The notes under the pieces were generated by a model that saw only the letters and a program-made list of their open reading frames with translations, was not told the DNA's origin and searched no databases. Below, one piece after another: positions 6,132 to 12,001 of a stretch of DNA of 43,617 bases. The first letter of the stretch is position 1. The number at the start of each line of letters is the position of its first letter. Source of the DNA: a virus; IMG/VR virus record IMGVR_UViG_3300010373_000403, positions 1-43,617 of that record, one strand, 5' to 3'. A program made the position numbers and the translations under genes.

Positions 6132-6147
6132 CTAATCTGATGATTAG
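6132..6147. repeat. Perfect 6-bp inverted repeat in the rep-int gap
   Basis: CTAATC-TGAT-GATTAG. It lies in the 176-bp non-coding stretch 6094-6269, which otherwise holds O2 and the int ribosome site. It could be an integrase arm or excisionase site; nothing more can be said. Confidence 0.4.
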
Positions 6148-6269
6148 AGGTCGACTTGAAAGGGCGGCACTCTACCCGTCATGTCCGTCCTATTTGTCAT
6201 ACCTGCTAATTTCCCCAGCCTTTCGCTAAACCCCCTCGCGATCCCGCCAGAGGAGTAGGACTAACCGCC

Positions 6270-7133
6270 ATGAGCCAATTACTACACACCCTTTCGTATA
6301 AACTTCCCCGCGAATGGGAAGACGCGCTCGACGGTTGGCTAACACGGTTGATGGCCGCAGGCACCTCACCAGCGACGCGACGCACCCGCCGGGCACACAT
6401 CCGCTCCATCGCCCGGCAGATCGGCGCCCAAAGCCCACGGGACGTGACGACCGAAGAACTGCTTGTGATTCTCGGTCGACCACAGCTGTCTATTGAACAC
6501 CGCCGCGGACTACGCGCCAGCCTGGGATCGTTCTACCGTTACTGCATCGACTCGGGAGCTATCCACTCCGATCCCACCCTGACGTTGCCCAACGTGCGCG
6601 CCGCCTCCGCCGCCCCCAAACCGGCCACCGATGCGATCTGGCGGCAAATCCTCGACACAGCCGATCAACGCACTCGACTAATGGCGCGCCTAGCCTGCGA
6701 GGCGGGACTGCGCCGCGCCGAAGTCGCCTGTGTGCACTCTGATGACCTTGTCAACGGGATTGACGGCGCCGAACTCATCGTGCACGGCAAAGGAAACAAA
6801 CAACGTGTTGTGCCAATCACCGTGACACTCGCAACCGAGATCGCCAAAGCCTCCCCATTCGGTGGATACCTGTTCCCCGGGAAAATCGACGGTCACATCA
6901 GCCCGGATCGCGTCGGGCATCTCGTCAGCAAAGTCATGCCCAAAGGGTGGTCCATGCACAAACTGCGTCACCGCTTCGCGACGCGCGGTTACGCCGGAAC
7001 TGGCAACCTGCGCGCGGTCCAGGAAGCACTCGGCCATGCTTCAGTCGCGACGACGCAACGCTACACAGCGGTTGCCTCCCGGGAAGTCCGAGCGGTCACC
7101 GAAGCTGCCGCCCAGCCGGTTGGCGCTGCGTAA
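6270..7133 (+). CDS. int: Tyrosine integrase
   Basis: 287 residues. SAM-like core-binding domain about 15-100. The catalytic domain has R148 (GLRRAE), K174 (HGKGNKQR), H230-xx-R233 (HKLRHR), H256 (LGH) and the Tyr nucleophile Y265 (TTQRYTAV). Short relative to lambda Int, so an N-terminal arm-binding domain is small or absent. The chain ends QPVGAA: an Ala-Ala terminus like the ssrA-type tag reported for integrases of integration-dependent immunity phages. ATG at 6270, with AGGA about 9 bases upstream. Downstream of rep and attP on the same strand. Confidence 0.95.
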   Translation: MSQLLHTLSYKLPREWEDALDGWLTRLMAAGTSPATRRTRRAHIRSIARQIGAQSPRDVTTEELLVILGRPQLSIEHRRGLRASLGSFYRYCIDSGAIHSDPTLTLPNVRAASAAPKPATDAIWRQILDTADQRTRLMARLACEAGLRRAEVACVHSDDLVNGIDGAELIVHGKGNKQRVVPITVTLATEIAKASPFGGYLFPGKIDGHISPDRVGHLVSKVMPKGWSMHKLRHRFATRGYAGTGNLRAVQEALGHASVATTQRYTAVASREVRAVTEAAAQPVGAA

Positions 7134-7185
7134 GAAAAGGAATCGTCATTGTTGAAGAGATCAACACGGGGACCGGAGGGATACT

Positions 7186-7482
7186 GTGCCAATGCAACTA
7201 GGTGATCACATCAGTTTCGAGAAGGACGGCGTCGTGCGCACCGTCCGTGTCGAGTCGGTTCGCTACGCCAGCGGTTCACCGGCCGTCTACCGGCAGCTGA
7301 ATCGCTGGCAGTCATTCATTCGGCGCCTGACACCACGTCGCTGGCGTCCGACGCTGATGGTGCGCGAGGCCCAGCCGTCATCAATCACGATCAACGGCGA
7401 CGGGGATCAGTTCGGCAAGACCATCGCCCAACTCGAGCAGATGAAGGGCGGCTGGAACCGGATATTGGACAACCGGACATGA
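7186..7482 (+). CDS. Hypothetical protein after int (98 residues)
   Basis: GTG start with GGAGGG 5 bases upstream; an ATG six bases later has worse spacing. The N-terminus looks like a small beta domain (GDHISFEKDGVVRTVRVESV), followed by a basic Trp-rich middle (RRLTPRRWRPTL) and a helical end. No family recognised. It overlaps the DUF732 gene by ATGA, so the two are probably made together and may act together at the membrane. Confidence 0.7.
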   Translation: MPMQLGDHISFEKDGVVRTVRVESVRYASGSPAVYRQLNRWQSFIRRLTPRRWRPTLMVREAQPSSITINGDGDQFGKTIAQLEQMKGGWNRILDNRT

Positions 7483-8141
7483 CCGATGACACCGTTGCTG
7501 GTCCGGCGAATGATGCGACGGAGTTTCTGCCGCCGGTGACTCAGGCGGTTCCGGAGTTGGCGTGGTCTCAGGATGAGACCGTGGAGGTCCTCTATCCGTC
7601 GTGGCGGGAGACATACGGGACCGCGGCGGTGATCACGGTGTGCTGTCTGGTGGCGGCGTTCGTGATCGCGATCGTCGGCTGGGTGCTGCTGCGGGAGGAT
7701 GATCCGGTGCCGCCACTGTCGCCGGGCGACGCGACTCCTGTGCTCGCCCCGGCGCCGACATCGTCGCCGCTTCCACGCCCCACGCAGGAGCCGGACGTGT
7801 CGCGGCCGGTGAAGACGATGGCGCCGAACCCCGTAGCCGCTCCCCCGCCCGCGCCGACGGTGACCGTGACACCCACGCCGATCGCCGCGGCACCGTCTCG
7901 CCCGTCGGCGGCCGATCTCGACGAACGCTACCTCTCGGCCATGACCGCCGGCGGGTTGCGCATCACCGACGTGCAGACCGTCATCACCGGCGCGCACAAC
8001 GTGTGTCGATTCCTCGCGACCGGCCACACCGAACCGCAGGCTGTGTCGGTGGCGATGGGCAACAACGCAAGCCTGACCGAGGCGAACGCGCACACCCTCG
8101 TCGACTCGGCCATCCAGGTGTATTGCCCGGACGCGGGCTGA
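7479..8141 (+). CDS. Single-pass membrane protein with C-terminal DUF732 domain
   Basis: 220 residues. Cytoplasmic N-terminus, one transmembrane helix at about 49-72 (TAAVITVCCLVAAFVIAIVG), a long Pro/Ala/Thr-rich external linker (~75-142), then a DUF732-like domain (DERYLSAMTAGGLRI, HNVCRFLATGH, HTLVDSAIQVYCP) with the two conserved Cys expected to form a disulfide. DUF732 is a mycobacterial exported domain, which points to the host. Its position after int and rep suggests expression in lysogens (lysogenic conversion); that is inference. Confidence 0.82.
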   Translation: MTDDTVAGPANDATEFLPPVTQAVPELAWSQDETVEVLYPSWRETYGTAAVITVCCLVAAFVIAIVGWVLLREDDPVPPLSPGDATPVLAPAPTSSPLPRPTQEPDVSRPVKTMAPNPVAAPPPAPTVTVTPTPIAAAPSRPSAADLDERYLSAMTAGGLRITDVQTVITGAHNVCRFLATGHTEPQAVSVAMGNNASLTEANAHTLVDSAIQVYCPDAG

Positions 8142-8144
8142 CGA

Positions 8145-8152
8145 TTATCGGC
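8145..8152 (+). repeat. Start-associated element (core TTATCGGC), copy 1
   Basis: Core octamer just after the DUF732 stop and before the ribosome site (GGAGGG) of the next small gene. The flanks are less conserved than in later copies. Confidence 0.6.
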
Positions 8153-8166
8153 GCTTGGAGGGATGG

Positions 8167-8355
8167 ATGGACGTGATACCTGACGAAGTGTGGCGAAACG
8201 CGGTCGCCGGACCGACGCAGCCCGTTACGTCACCAGCGGAATGCTGGCATTCCGGACCAGTCCGAACAGACATCGCGCGGATCGGAGACGCCGTTATCGC
8301 CAGTACATCATGCGTGATGTGCGGCCGCATTCTCGGCACTGGCAGCGATGGTTAG
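8167..8355 (+). CDS. Small hypothetical protein (62 residues)
   Basis: ATG at 8167 with GGAGGG close upstream. The product (begins MDVIPDEVWRNAVAG) has a Cys-Trp-His in the middle (AECWHSG) and a CVMCG pair near the end, suggesting metal or redox chemistry. An upstream TTG would add four residues. No family recognised. First of a run of tiny genes separated by the TTATCGGC element. Confidence 0.6.
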   Translation: MDVIPDEVWRNAVAGPTQPVTSPAECWHSGPVRTDIARIGDAVIASTSCVMCGRILGTGSDG

Positions 8356-8375
8356 GCCAACGTAAGACGAGAGGA

Positions 8376-8383
8376 TTATCAGC
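8376..8383 (+). repeat. Variant element TTATCAGC directly before an ATG
   Basis: Sits between GAGG and the start codon at 8384, preceded by the ACGTAAGAC string seen at other junctions. One-base variant of the core. Confidence 0.45.
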
Positions 8384-8530
8384 ATGAGCGTTACGGACGA
8401 GTTCGGCAACACCGAGCAGGAGATTCGTCTCGTCGCTATCGCGGCTCATGCGCGCGGCGACTATGTGGCGGAACGAATCGCTCTCGACCGGCTGGCGCTG
8501 ATGGAACGCGACGCCGAGCGGCTTACATAA
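8384..8530 (+). CDS. 48-residue helical microprotein
   Basis: ATG with GAGG nine bases upstream. The product is charged and helical (QEIRLVAIAAHARGDYVAER, then ALMERDAERLT). It ends Leu-Thr-stop, like several neighbours, because the 3' end of each gene belongs to the repeated junction. Below usual gene-calling size. Confidence 0.65.
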   Translation: MSVTDEFGNTEQEIRLVAIAAHARGDYVAERIALDRLALMERDAERLT

Positions 8531-8549
8531 ATCCTCAGGTTATCGGCAA
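8530..8549 (+). repeat. Start-associated element, type B copy
   Basis: Starts at the last base of the preceding TAA; core at 8540-8547. The left flank CCTCAGG matches the CCCCAGG of the other type B copies. A degenerate ATATCGGTA follows at 8561-8569 before the AGGGAG ribosome site. Confidence 0.75.
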
Positions 8550-8581
8550 GCAGCGCCGCTATATCGGTAGAGGGAGCAAAC

Positions 8582-8800
8582 ATGGATGAGCAATTAGACC
8601 AGATCGGTGCGGTACTTCGGCACCGCGAGAAGCACGGGCGGCATCTGCATCACCGGAACTGCATCCACAACCTGCCACCCGAAAAACAGGTGGCCATGCG
8701 CGGTCGAAGCGTCGAATGGTGGACGACGGTTATCGGCCCGTTGCCCGAGCAGATCACGCCTGATCAGTGGGAGTGCGAGCCCCCGATTTGCGATTCGTAG
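8582..8800 (+). CDS. His-rich small protein (72 residues)
   Basis: ATG preceded by AGGGAG at good spacing. The N-terminal half is rich in His and Arg (LRHREKHGRHLHHRNCIHNL), followed by a Trp pair (VEWWTTVIG) and a short C-terminal segment with two Cys (WECEPPICDS). The His/Cys content suggests metal binding, but no known motif fits. Function unknown. Confidence 0.68.
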   Translation: MDEQLDQIGAVLRHREKHGRHLHHRNCIHNLPPEKQVAMRGRSVEWWTTVIGPLPEQITPDQWECEPPICDS

Positions 8801-8807
8801 CGCCCAC

Positions 8808-8815
8808 TTATCGGC
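8808..8815 (+). repeat. Start-associated element core
   Basis: TTATCGGC directly before AGGAG and the start at 8826. Left flank only partly like the others (CGCCCAC). Confidence 0.6.
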
Positions 8816-8825
8816 ACTTAGGAGA

Positions 8826-9032
8826 ATGGTGAAAGTTCTACTGCGGCACGTGCCGAGCACGGGCACGGAGTACGTCGATCTTGCTGGCATCCCACAGGTT
8901 GACGATGAGATCCACTGGCCCGACCGCATTCTCCGCGTGCATTCAGTGAAATGGTTTCCGCTGCCAGGTGGTACGCCATTAGTCGGCGACGATTCGCCCG
9001 TGGCTTGCCTCTACGTGTCGAACCTGACGTAA
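8826..9032 (+). CDS. Small hypothetical protein (68 residues)
   Basis: The ATG lies one base after AGGAG, which is tight; the GTG at 8829 has better spacing and may be the true start. The product looks all-beta (KVLLRHVPSTGTEYVDLAG, RILRVHSVKWFPL, VACLYVSNLT). It ends -NLT at an ACGTAAGAC junction. No family recognised. Confidence 0.65.
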   Translation: MVKVLLRHVPSTGTEYVDLAGIPQVDDEIHWPDRILRVHSVKWFPLPGGTPLVGDDSPVACLYVSNLT

Positions 9033-9037
9033 GACAA

Positions 9038-9160
9038 ATGATGGCGATGTGCTCGAACCCGTCGAACGCCGTGACCTGCACTAATAGATACAAGCATTCG
9101 GATAACCGCAGGTCAGGACCGGCGATGTGCTCGAACCCGTCGCCGACGTCCTGCACCTGA
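9038..9160 (+). CDS. Possible 40-residue protein with internal duplication
   Basis: Opens MMAMCSNPSNAVTC and repeats AMCSNPS near its end (AMCSNPSPTSCT). At DNA level a 22-bp sequence is identical at 9043-9064 and 9121-9142. No ribosome site is visible and only six bases separate it from the upstream stop, so it may be a relic made by duplication, or two minigenes each starting MCSNPS. Confidence 0.4.
   Translation: MMAMCSNPSNAVTCTNRYKHSDNRRSGPAMCSNPSPTSCT
9043..9142 (+). repeat. Two identical 22-bp direct repeats
   Basis: Copies at 9043-9064 and 9121-9142, 78 bp apart, both reading Met-Cys-Ser-Asn-Pro in the same frame. This suggests a local duplication within the small-gene cluster. Confidence 0.85.
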
Positions 9161-9165
9161 CGTAA

Positions 9166-9185
9166 AGCCCCCAGGTTATCGGCAA
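9166..9185 (+). repeat. Start-associated element, type B copy
   Basis: Left flank AGCCCCCAGG then the core TTATCGGC (9176-9183) then AA. Identical over 20 bases to the copy at 10230-10249. Confidence 0.85.
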
Positions 9186-9187
9186 AG

Positions 9188-9208
9188 CACCGCAACGTTA
9201 TCGGCGAA
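9188..9208 (+). repeat. Start-associated element, type A copy
   Basis: Flank CACCGCAACG then core (9198-9205) then GAA, four bases after a type B copy. The tandem pair precedes the gene at 9218. Confidence 0.85.
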
Positions 9209-9217
9209 GGAGAAACG

Positions 9218-9400
9218 ATGGACGAGCCATATTGGCGCAGACTTGGACTAGTTCGTGGACTGCGCTGGCTACCGCAGCGGATGGCGTTGAACTACCTGCA
9301 CAAGCACATGGGCGCACACCTAGATGACAACTGTTCGATGTCAGGCAAGGTGCTCGTGCGCGATGGCGTTCGACTACGGGTAGAGGTTACTCACGCCTGA
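9218..9400 (+). CDS. Basic small protein (60 residues)
   Basis: ATG preceded by AAGGAG with good spacing. The chain is Arg/Leu/His-rich (EPYWRRLGLVRGLRWLPQRM, NYLHKHMGAHL) with one Cys and a beta C-terminus (KVLVRDGVRLRVEV). Could bind nucleic acid or membrane; no family recognised. Confidence 0.68.
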   Translation: MDEPYWRRLGLVRGLRWLPQRMALNYLHKHMGAHLDDNCSMSGKVLVRDGVRLRVEVTHA

Positions 9401-9415
9401 CAGATGTGATTGGAG

Positions 9416-9423
9416 TTATCAAC
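9416..9423 (+). repeat. Variant element TTATCAAC before an ATG
   Basis: Lies between GGAG and the start at 9425, in the same arrangement as the variant at 8376. Confidence 0.4.
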
Positions 9424-9424
9424 C

Positions 9425-9661
9425 ATGAGCGAGCTTGCAGAGCGCATAGCCGCGATCATCAGCCGCGCACAGCAGTTCGGGGGCATGGAATCGACCAGCC
9501 CAGAATTCATCGCGGACGACATCGTGAGCGAACTTGGCCTAGACCGTGTCGCGTATCAGTTATCCGTCATGGATAAGCGGCACAGGGGCACCAAAAGCAG
9601 TCCTCATTGCTTGATCTGCGCGCGCAAAAACTGCTACCACATGGGCGCTGGGTTGACGTAA
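9425..9661 (+). CDS. Small protein with C-terminal Cys/His cluster (78 residues)
   Basis: ATG with GGAG nine bases upstream. The helical N-terminal part (ELAERIAAIISRAQQFGG, FIADDIVSELGL) is followed by a C-terminal metal-site-like cluster (PHCLICARKNCYHMG). It ends -GLT at a type A junction. The helical part resembles the reconstructed product of the gene at 9848, so the two may be paralogues (weak). Confidence 0.68.
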   Translation: MSELAERIAAIISRAQQFGGMESTSPEFIADDIVSELGLDRVAYQLSVMDKRHRGTKSSPHCLICARKNCYHMGAGLT

Positions 9662-9682
9662 GACCGCAACCTTATCGGCGAA
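9662..9682 (+). repeat. Start-associated element, type A copy
   Basis: GACCGCAACC then core (9672-9679) then GAA, directly after an ACGTAA stop. One base different in the left flank from the copy at 9974. Confidence 0.85.
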
Positions 9683-9691
9683 AGAGAATGG

Positions 9692-9826
9692 ATGAGAATC
9701 GACTGGGAGAAGTGGGATCAACCCACGTGGCCGATGCTGATCGGCCTGGTGATCGGCATGTCGCCTGCGGTGGCGCTGATCGTTTGGGCCGCCACGTTCC
9801 TGCCCGCAACGGGCTGCTCGGGTTGA
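9692..9826 (+). CDS. 44-residue membrane microprotein
   Basis: ATG with AAAGAG five bases upstream. The product (begins MRIDWEKWDQPTW) has a clear transmembrane helix (MLIGLVIGMSPAVALIVWAA) and ends with a Cys. An overlapping frame starting at 9688 gives a less coherent hydrophilic product, so this frame is preferred. Its TGA is part of the TGACGTAAG junction string. Confidence 0.65.
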   Translation: MRIDWEKWDQPTWPMLIGLVIGMSPAVALIVWAATFLPATGCSG

Positions 9827-9847
9827 CGTAAGGCAGGAAAGAGCGAC

Positions 9848-9973
9848 ATGGAAAAGCTGAATGCCATCGAAGTACTGTGCCGCCACGCGCTCGACATGCT
9901 CGAAAACGACGGCTAATACCACGCCGAGGACTTGGCCGACTAGATACTCGTCATCATCCATGGCCTTACATAA
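9848..9973 (+). pseudogene. Small gene with two in-frame stop codons
   Basis: ATG at 9848 with AGGAAAGAG upstream encodes 22 residues (MEKLNAIEVLCRHALDMLEN, then Asp-Gly) to TAA at 9914-9916. The same frame continues as coherent protein (YHAEDLAD) to TAG at 9941-9943, then ILVIIHGLT to TAA at 9971-9973, the usual Leu-Thr-stop junction. Each internal stop is one base from a Glu codon. Either a recently broken 41-residue gene, a 22-residue microprotein, or readthrough. I favour decay. Confidence 0.6.
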
Positions 9974-9994
9974 GACCGCAACGTTATCGGCGAA
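9974..9994 (+). repeat. Start-associated element, type A copy
   Basis: GACCGCAACG then core (9984-9991) then GAA, immediately after the terminal TAA of the broken gene. This supports 9973 as the ancestral gene end. Confidence 0.85.
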
Positions 9995-10007
9995 CAAGAG
10001 GAGCGAG

Positions 10008-10229
10008 ATGGGTGTCTTTGGTCCCGTCAACACTTGCTGCGGTGTGACCGCATCCGTAGGGCACGACTTGTATTGCGAAAACCATCAAGAGTTACCACCG
10101 ATGACCGACCAGAGCAGCCAGCAGCACTACATGCTGCCCGGCAGTCACGAGCGCGCGGGCGGCCCAGAATGCCGCTGCGGGTGGGGCTGGGACAGGTGGA
10201 ACGACCGATGCCTGTCACAGGCGACATAA
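10008..10229 (+). CDS. Cys-rich small protein (73 residues)
   Basis: ATG preceded by AGAGGAGC. The product has Cys at two clusters: NTCCGVTAS with a Cys/His pair (LYCENHQE), and a C-terminal PECRCGWGWDRWNDRC. The CxC plus Trp-rich tail suggests a small metal-binding or disulfide-rich domain. It ends -QAT at an ACATAA junction with a type B element. Function unknown. Confidence 0.68.
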   Translation: MGVFGPVNTCCGVTASVGHDLYCENHQELPPMTDQSSQQHYMLPGSHERAGGPECRCGWGWDRWNDRCLSQAT

Positions 10230-10249
10230 AGCCCCCAGGTTATCGGCAA
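10230..10249 (+). repeat. Start-associated element, type B copy
   Basis: Same 20 bases as the copy at 9166-9185 (core 10240-10247), located between the stop at 10229 and the ribosome site of the next gene. Confidence 0.85.
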
Positions 10250-10265
10250 GAAAGAGAGGACGGCC

Positions 10266-10460
10266 ATGCGTGATTGGCAACTGCGCGACCAGCTAGTGCT
10301 CTGGGGCACGGATCGTGAGATACCGGGCCAACGAGCCGTCATTAAGCAGTACGGACGCGACTACCACGTGGAGCACTTCGTTGGGCAGACCCACTATCGC
10401 AAGGAATCTCGTCCGACCCTCGTCGGTGCGATCCGGCTTGCCGAAAAATGGCTTACGTAA
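10266..10460 (+). CDS. Small hypothetical protein (64 residues)
   Basis: ATG with GAGAGGA upstream. Begins MRDWQLRDQLVLWGTDREIP; the middle resembles a small beta domain (AVIKQYGRDYHVEHFVG) with a C-terminal helix (TLVGAIRLAEKWLT). It ends -WLT at a TTACGTAA junction. The following 79 bp (10461-10539) contain a degenerate copy of the element (CTCGGCGA) and the next ribosome site. Confidence 0.68.
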   Translation: MRDWQLRDQLVLWGTDREIPGQRAVIKQYGRDYHVEHFVGQTHYRKESRPTLVGAIRLAEKWLT

Positions 10461-10539
10461 GGCGATCTTCTCGGCGATTTCGTTACGCGTCCGCTTCCAC
10501 CGTCCTACGCTCGAAGTCATCTTGGGGATTGGAGTCGAA

Positions 10540-10656
10540 ATGTCTGCTCTTGCCGCGCGTATCAGCCTAATCGTTGTTTTGGCCGGGTCCGCGTTCATGG
10601 CTGCTGGTTGCACAGTGCCCGGCGGCTGTTATGGGCAGCTCGGGTGCGGTTTCTGA
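10540..10656 (+). CDS. Tiny putative lipoprotein (38 residues)
   Basis: ATG with GGAG five bases upstream. The N-terminal signal sequence (MSALAARISLIVVLAGSAFM) ends in AAGC, a lipobox-like site, leaving a mature peptide of about 15 residues with two further Cys (CTVPGGCYGQLGCGF). It resembles phage or prophage surface lipopeptides that can affect entry of other phages, but this is inference. Last plus-strand gene, facing the late operon. Confidence 0.65.
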   Translation: MSALAARISLIVVLAGSAFMAAGCTVPGGCYGQLGCGF

Positions 10657-10685
10657 CCTGACTGACGGCTCGGCGTACTCGACTG

Positions 10686-11273
10686 TCAGTGTGGGTTGAC
10701 GGTTGCGTCGGGGTTGGGGTTGTCCGGGTTGATGATCGGCCCGGTCGGTGCGCCTGGTGTGGGCGCTGGCGGCAGCGGTGGCATGACGGGCTCAGGCACA
10801 TCTGGTAGCGGCGGTGCCCCTGGCGGTGGTGCTGGCATCTCATCGGCACCGATCGGTACCGGCCGCGGCGCCAACGTTTTACACGGACGCGGATGGATCT
10901 CGTTCTTCCACGCCCCCGGCGGATTCGGCGCTTCGGCCATCGAGAAGTCCGGGCACGCCCAGTAGGAGATGCCGCGCAGCACACCCGCAGGTATCCCCAC
11001 AGAGAGGGAGGCGTTGAACATCATGAACGTCACCCCGGCGGTTGCGGTGACCTGCCACATGCCGCCGCCGTAGAGGGTGGTGTGTCGGGATCCGTTGATT
11101 TCGATGGGGAATTGGCAGGCGTAGTCGTATTCGCCCATCGCGGCGCCGAACGTTCCGACAGCCGGATAGTCGCAGCCGCCGGGGCCAGGGACCTCTCCAC
11201 CAATGTCAGCATGCGCGAGCGGCGCACAGAACAGCGCTGCCACGGTGAACGCGAGGATGATGACGTGTTTCAT
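10686..11273 (-). CDS. Secreted proline-rich protein at the end of the late operon
   Basis: 195 residues, ATGA-coupled to the upstream gene. A clear signal peptide (MKHVIILAFTVAALFCAPLAHA, cleavage after AHA) is followed by a Cys-containing globular part (DIGGEVPGPGGCDYPAVG, SRHTTLYGGGMWQV, ISYWACPDF) and a Pro-rich tail (~145-195). It resembles mycobacterial exported proteins. Placement with lysis genes suggests expression late, or leakage in lysogens. A longer reading to 11483 runs through the upstream gene and is rejected. Confidence 0.75.
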   Translation of the reverse strand: MKHVIILAFTVAALFCAPLAHADIGGEVPGPGGCDYPAVGTFGAAMGEYDYACQFPIEINGSRHTTLYGGGMWQVTATAGVTFMMFNASLSVGIPAGVLRGISYWACPDFSMAEAPNPPGAWKNEIHPRPCKTLAPRPVPIGADEMPAPPPGAPPLPDVPEPVMPPLPPAPTPGAPTGPIINPDNPNPDATVNPH

Positions 11274-11503
11274 GTGTTCTCGTCTTCGACTGCCGCCGCG
11301 AGGACGGACAGAAGGTCGTATCGCTTCGGCCAGATGTGGATGAGATGCCCGGCGATGTAGACGACCGTGCCGCCCCACAGCAACGGATGGCTTTTGGTGT
11401 AGCGGGCTGAGGCATCGGACAGCATTTCGCCGCGCGGGCAGGCGATGTCCCATGCGATGATTCCGCCGGCCATCGCTAGCCACGCGCGATCCGCTGCTCT
11501 CAT
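11270..11503 (-). CDS. Membrane protein of the lysis region (77 residues)
   Basis: ATG at 11503 (a GTG lies immediately before at 11506). It has two hydrophobic segments (AWLAMAGGIIAWDIA and PLLWGGTVVYIAGHLIHIW) around a conserved-looking CPRGEMLSDAS loop. I recognise this type from mycobacteriophage lysis cassettes, where it is a conserved membrane protein of unknown role. Possible accessory holin. Confidence 0.72.
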   Translation of the reverse strand: MRAADRAWLAMAGGIIAWDIACPRGEMLSDASARYTKSHPLLWGGTVVYIAGHLIHIWPKRYDLLSVLAAAVEDENT

Positions 11504-11515
11504 CACAGCACCTAT

Positions 11516-12001
11516 CTACAGGTCAGCCACTAACTCGGGCGGCGCTTCAGGGCAGTCGTTGCCGGGCCAGTTGTCGTTGACCCAACGGATCACGCGGCGC
11601 AGATATGCGATCGCGACGCGATAATTCTTCTCGGATTCGGCGACCTTGAGTTCGGCGGCGGCGTTGCGGATCTCGGCGTCATCCAAGCGCTTCTCGACGT
11701 CGCCAAGTCGGTCGGATAGGTGCTCGTTCCACTTCTGCATTCCCTGGGTGATCTTCGCCCATTCGCTGCTGGCCTGTTCACGCTCGGCGACGACCGCCTT
11801 GTGCATCTCTGCTCGGGCGCCTTCCTCGGCGGCCTCTGCGGAATCCACGGCAGCGCTCGCCGCTGTGGCTTGCGCGTCGGCGGCTTTGTCTGCGGCGGCG
11901 GCGGTGCGGTGCTTGGCGCGGCGATCGACCAGAGCCGCCCACACGACGGCGACGGCACCCGCGACCGGTCCCAGGTAGGGACCGGCATTCCCCCAGTTCA
12001 C
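11516..12001 (-). CDS. Membrane-anchored coiled-coil protein (161 residues), DUF2746-like
   Basis: GTG start overlapping the holin-like TGA (GTGA). One N-terminal transmembrane helix (GPVAGAVAVVWAALVD), then a long Ala/Glu-rich coiled coil to about residue 130 (DRLGDVEKRLDDAEIRNAAA), ending with a Trp/Pro acidic tail. Mycobacteriophages often encode such a protein next to the holin. A spanin-like or holin-regulator role is inferred, not shown. Confidence 0.72.
   Translation of the reverse strand: MNWGNAGPYLGPVAGAVAVVWAALVDRRAKHRTAAAADKAADAQATAASAAVDSAEAAEEGARAEMHKAVVAEREQASSEWAKITQGMQKWNEHLSDRLGDVEKRLDDAEIRNAAAELKVAESEKNYRVAIAYLRRVIRWVNDNWPGNDCPEAPPELVADL

Noticed and set aside
9607-9831. 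Frame beginning MDENRLGEV (ATG 9688)
   Set aside because: Overlaps the 9692 frame, which has better ribosome spacing and a coherent transmembrane helix; this one reads like the out-of-frame version.
7186-10656. A known defence or toxin-antitoxin system among the small genes
   Set aside because: I examined the small products for known toxin, antitoxin, nuclease or kinase motifs and saw none; only Cys/His clusters and membrane helices are visible.
10661-10690. Terminator between the converging operons
   Set aside because: ACTGAC/GTCAGT pair with an 18-base loop and no U tract; too weak to call.
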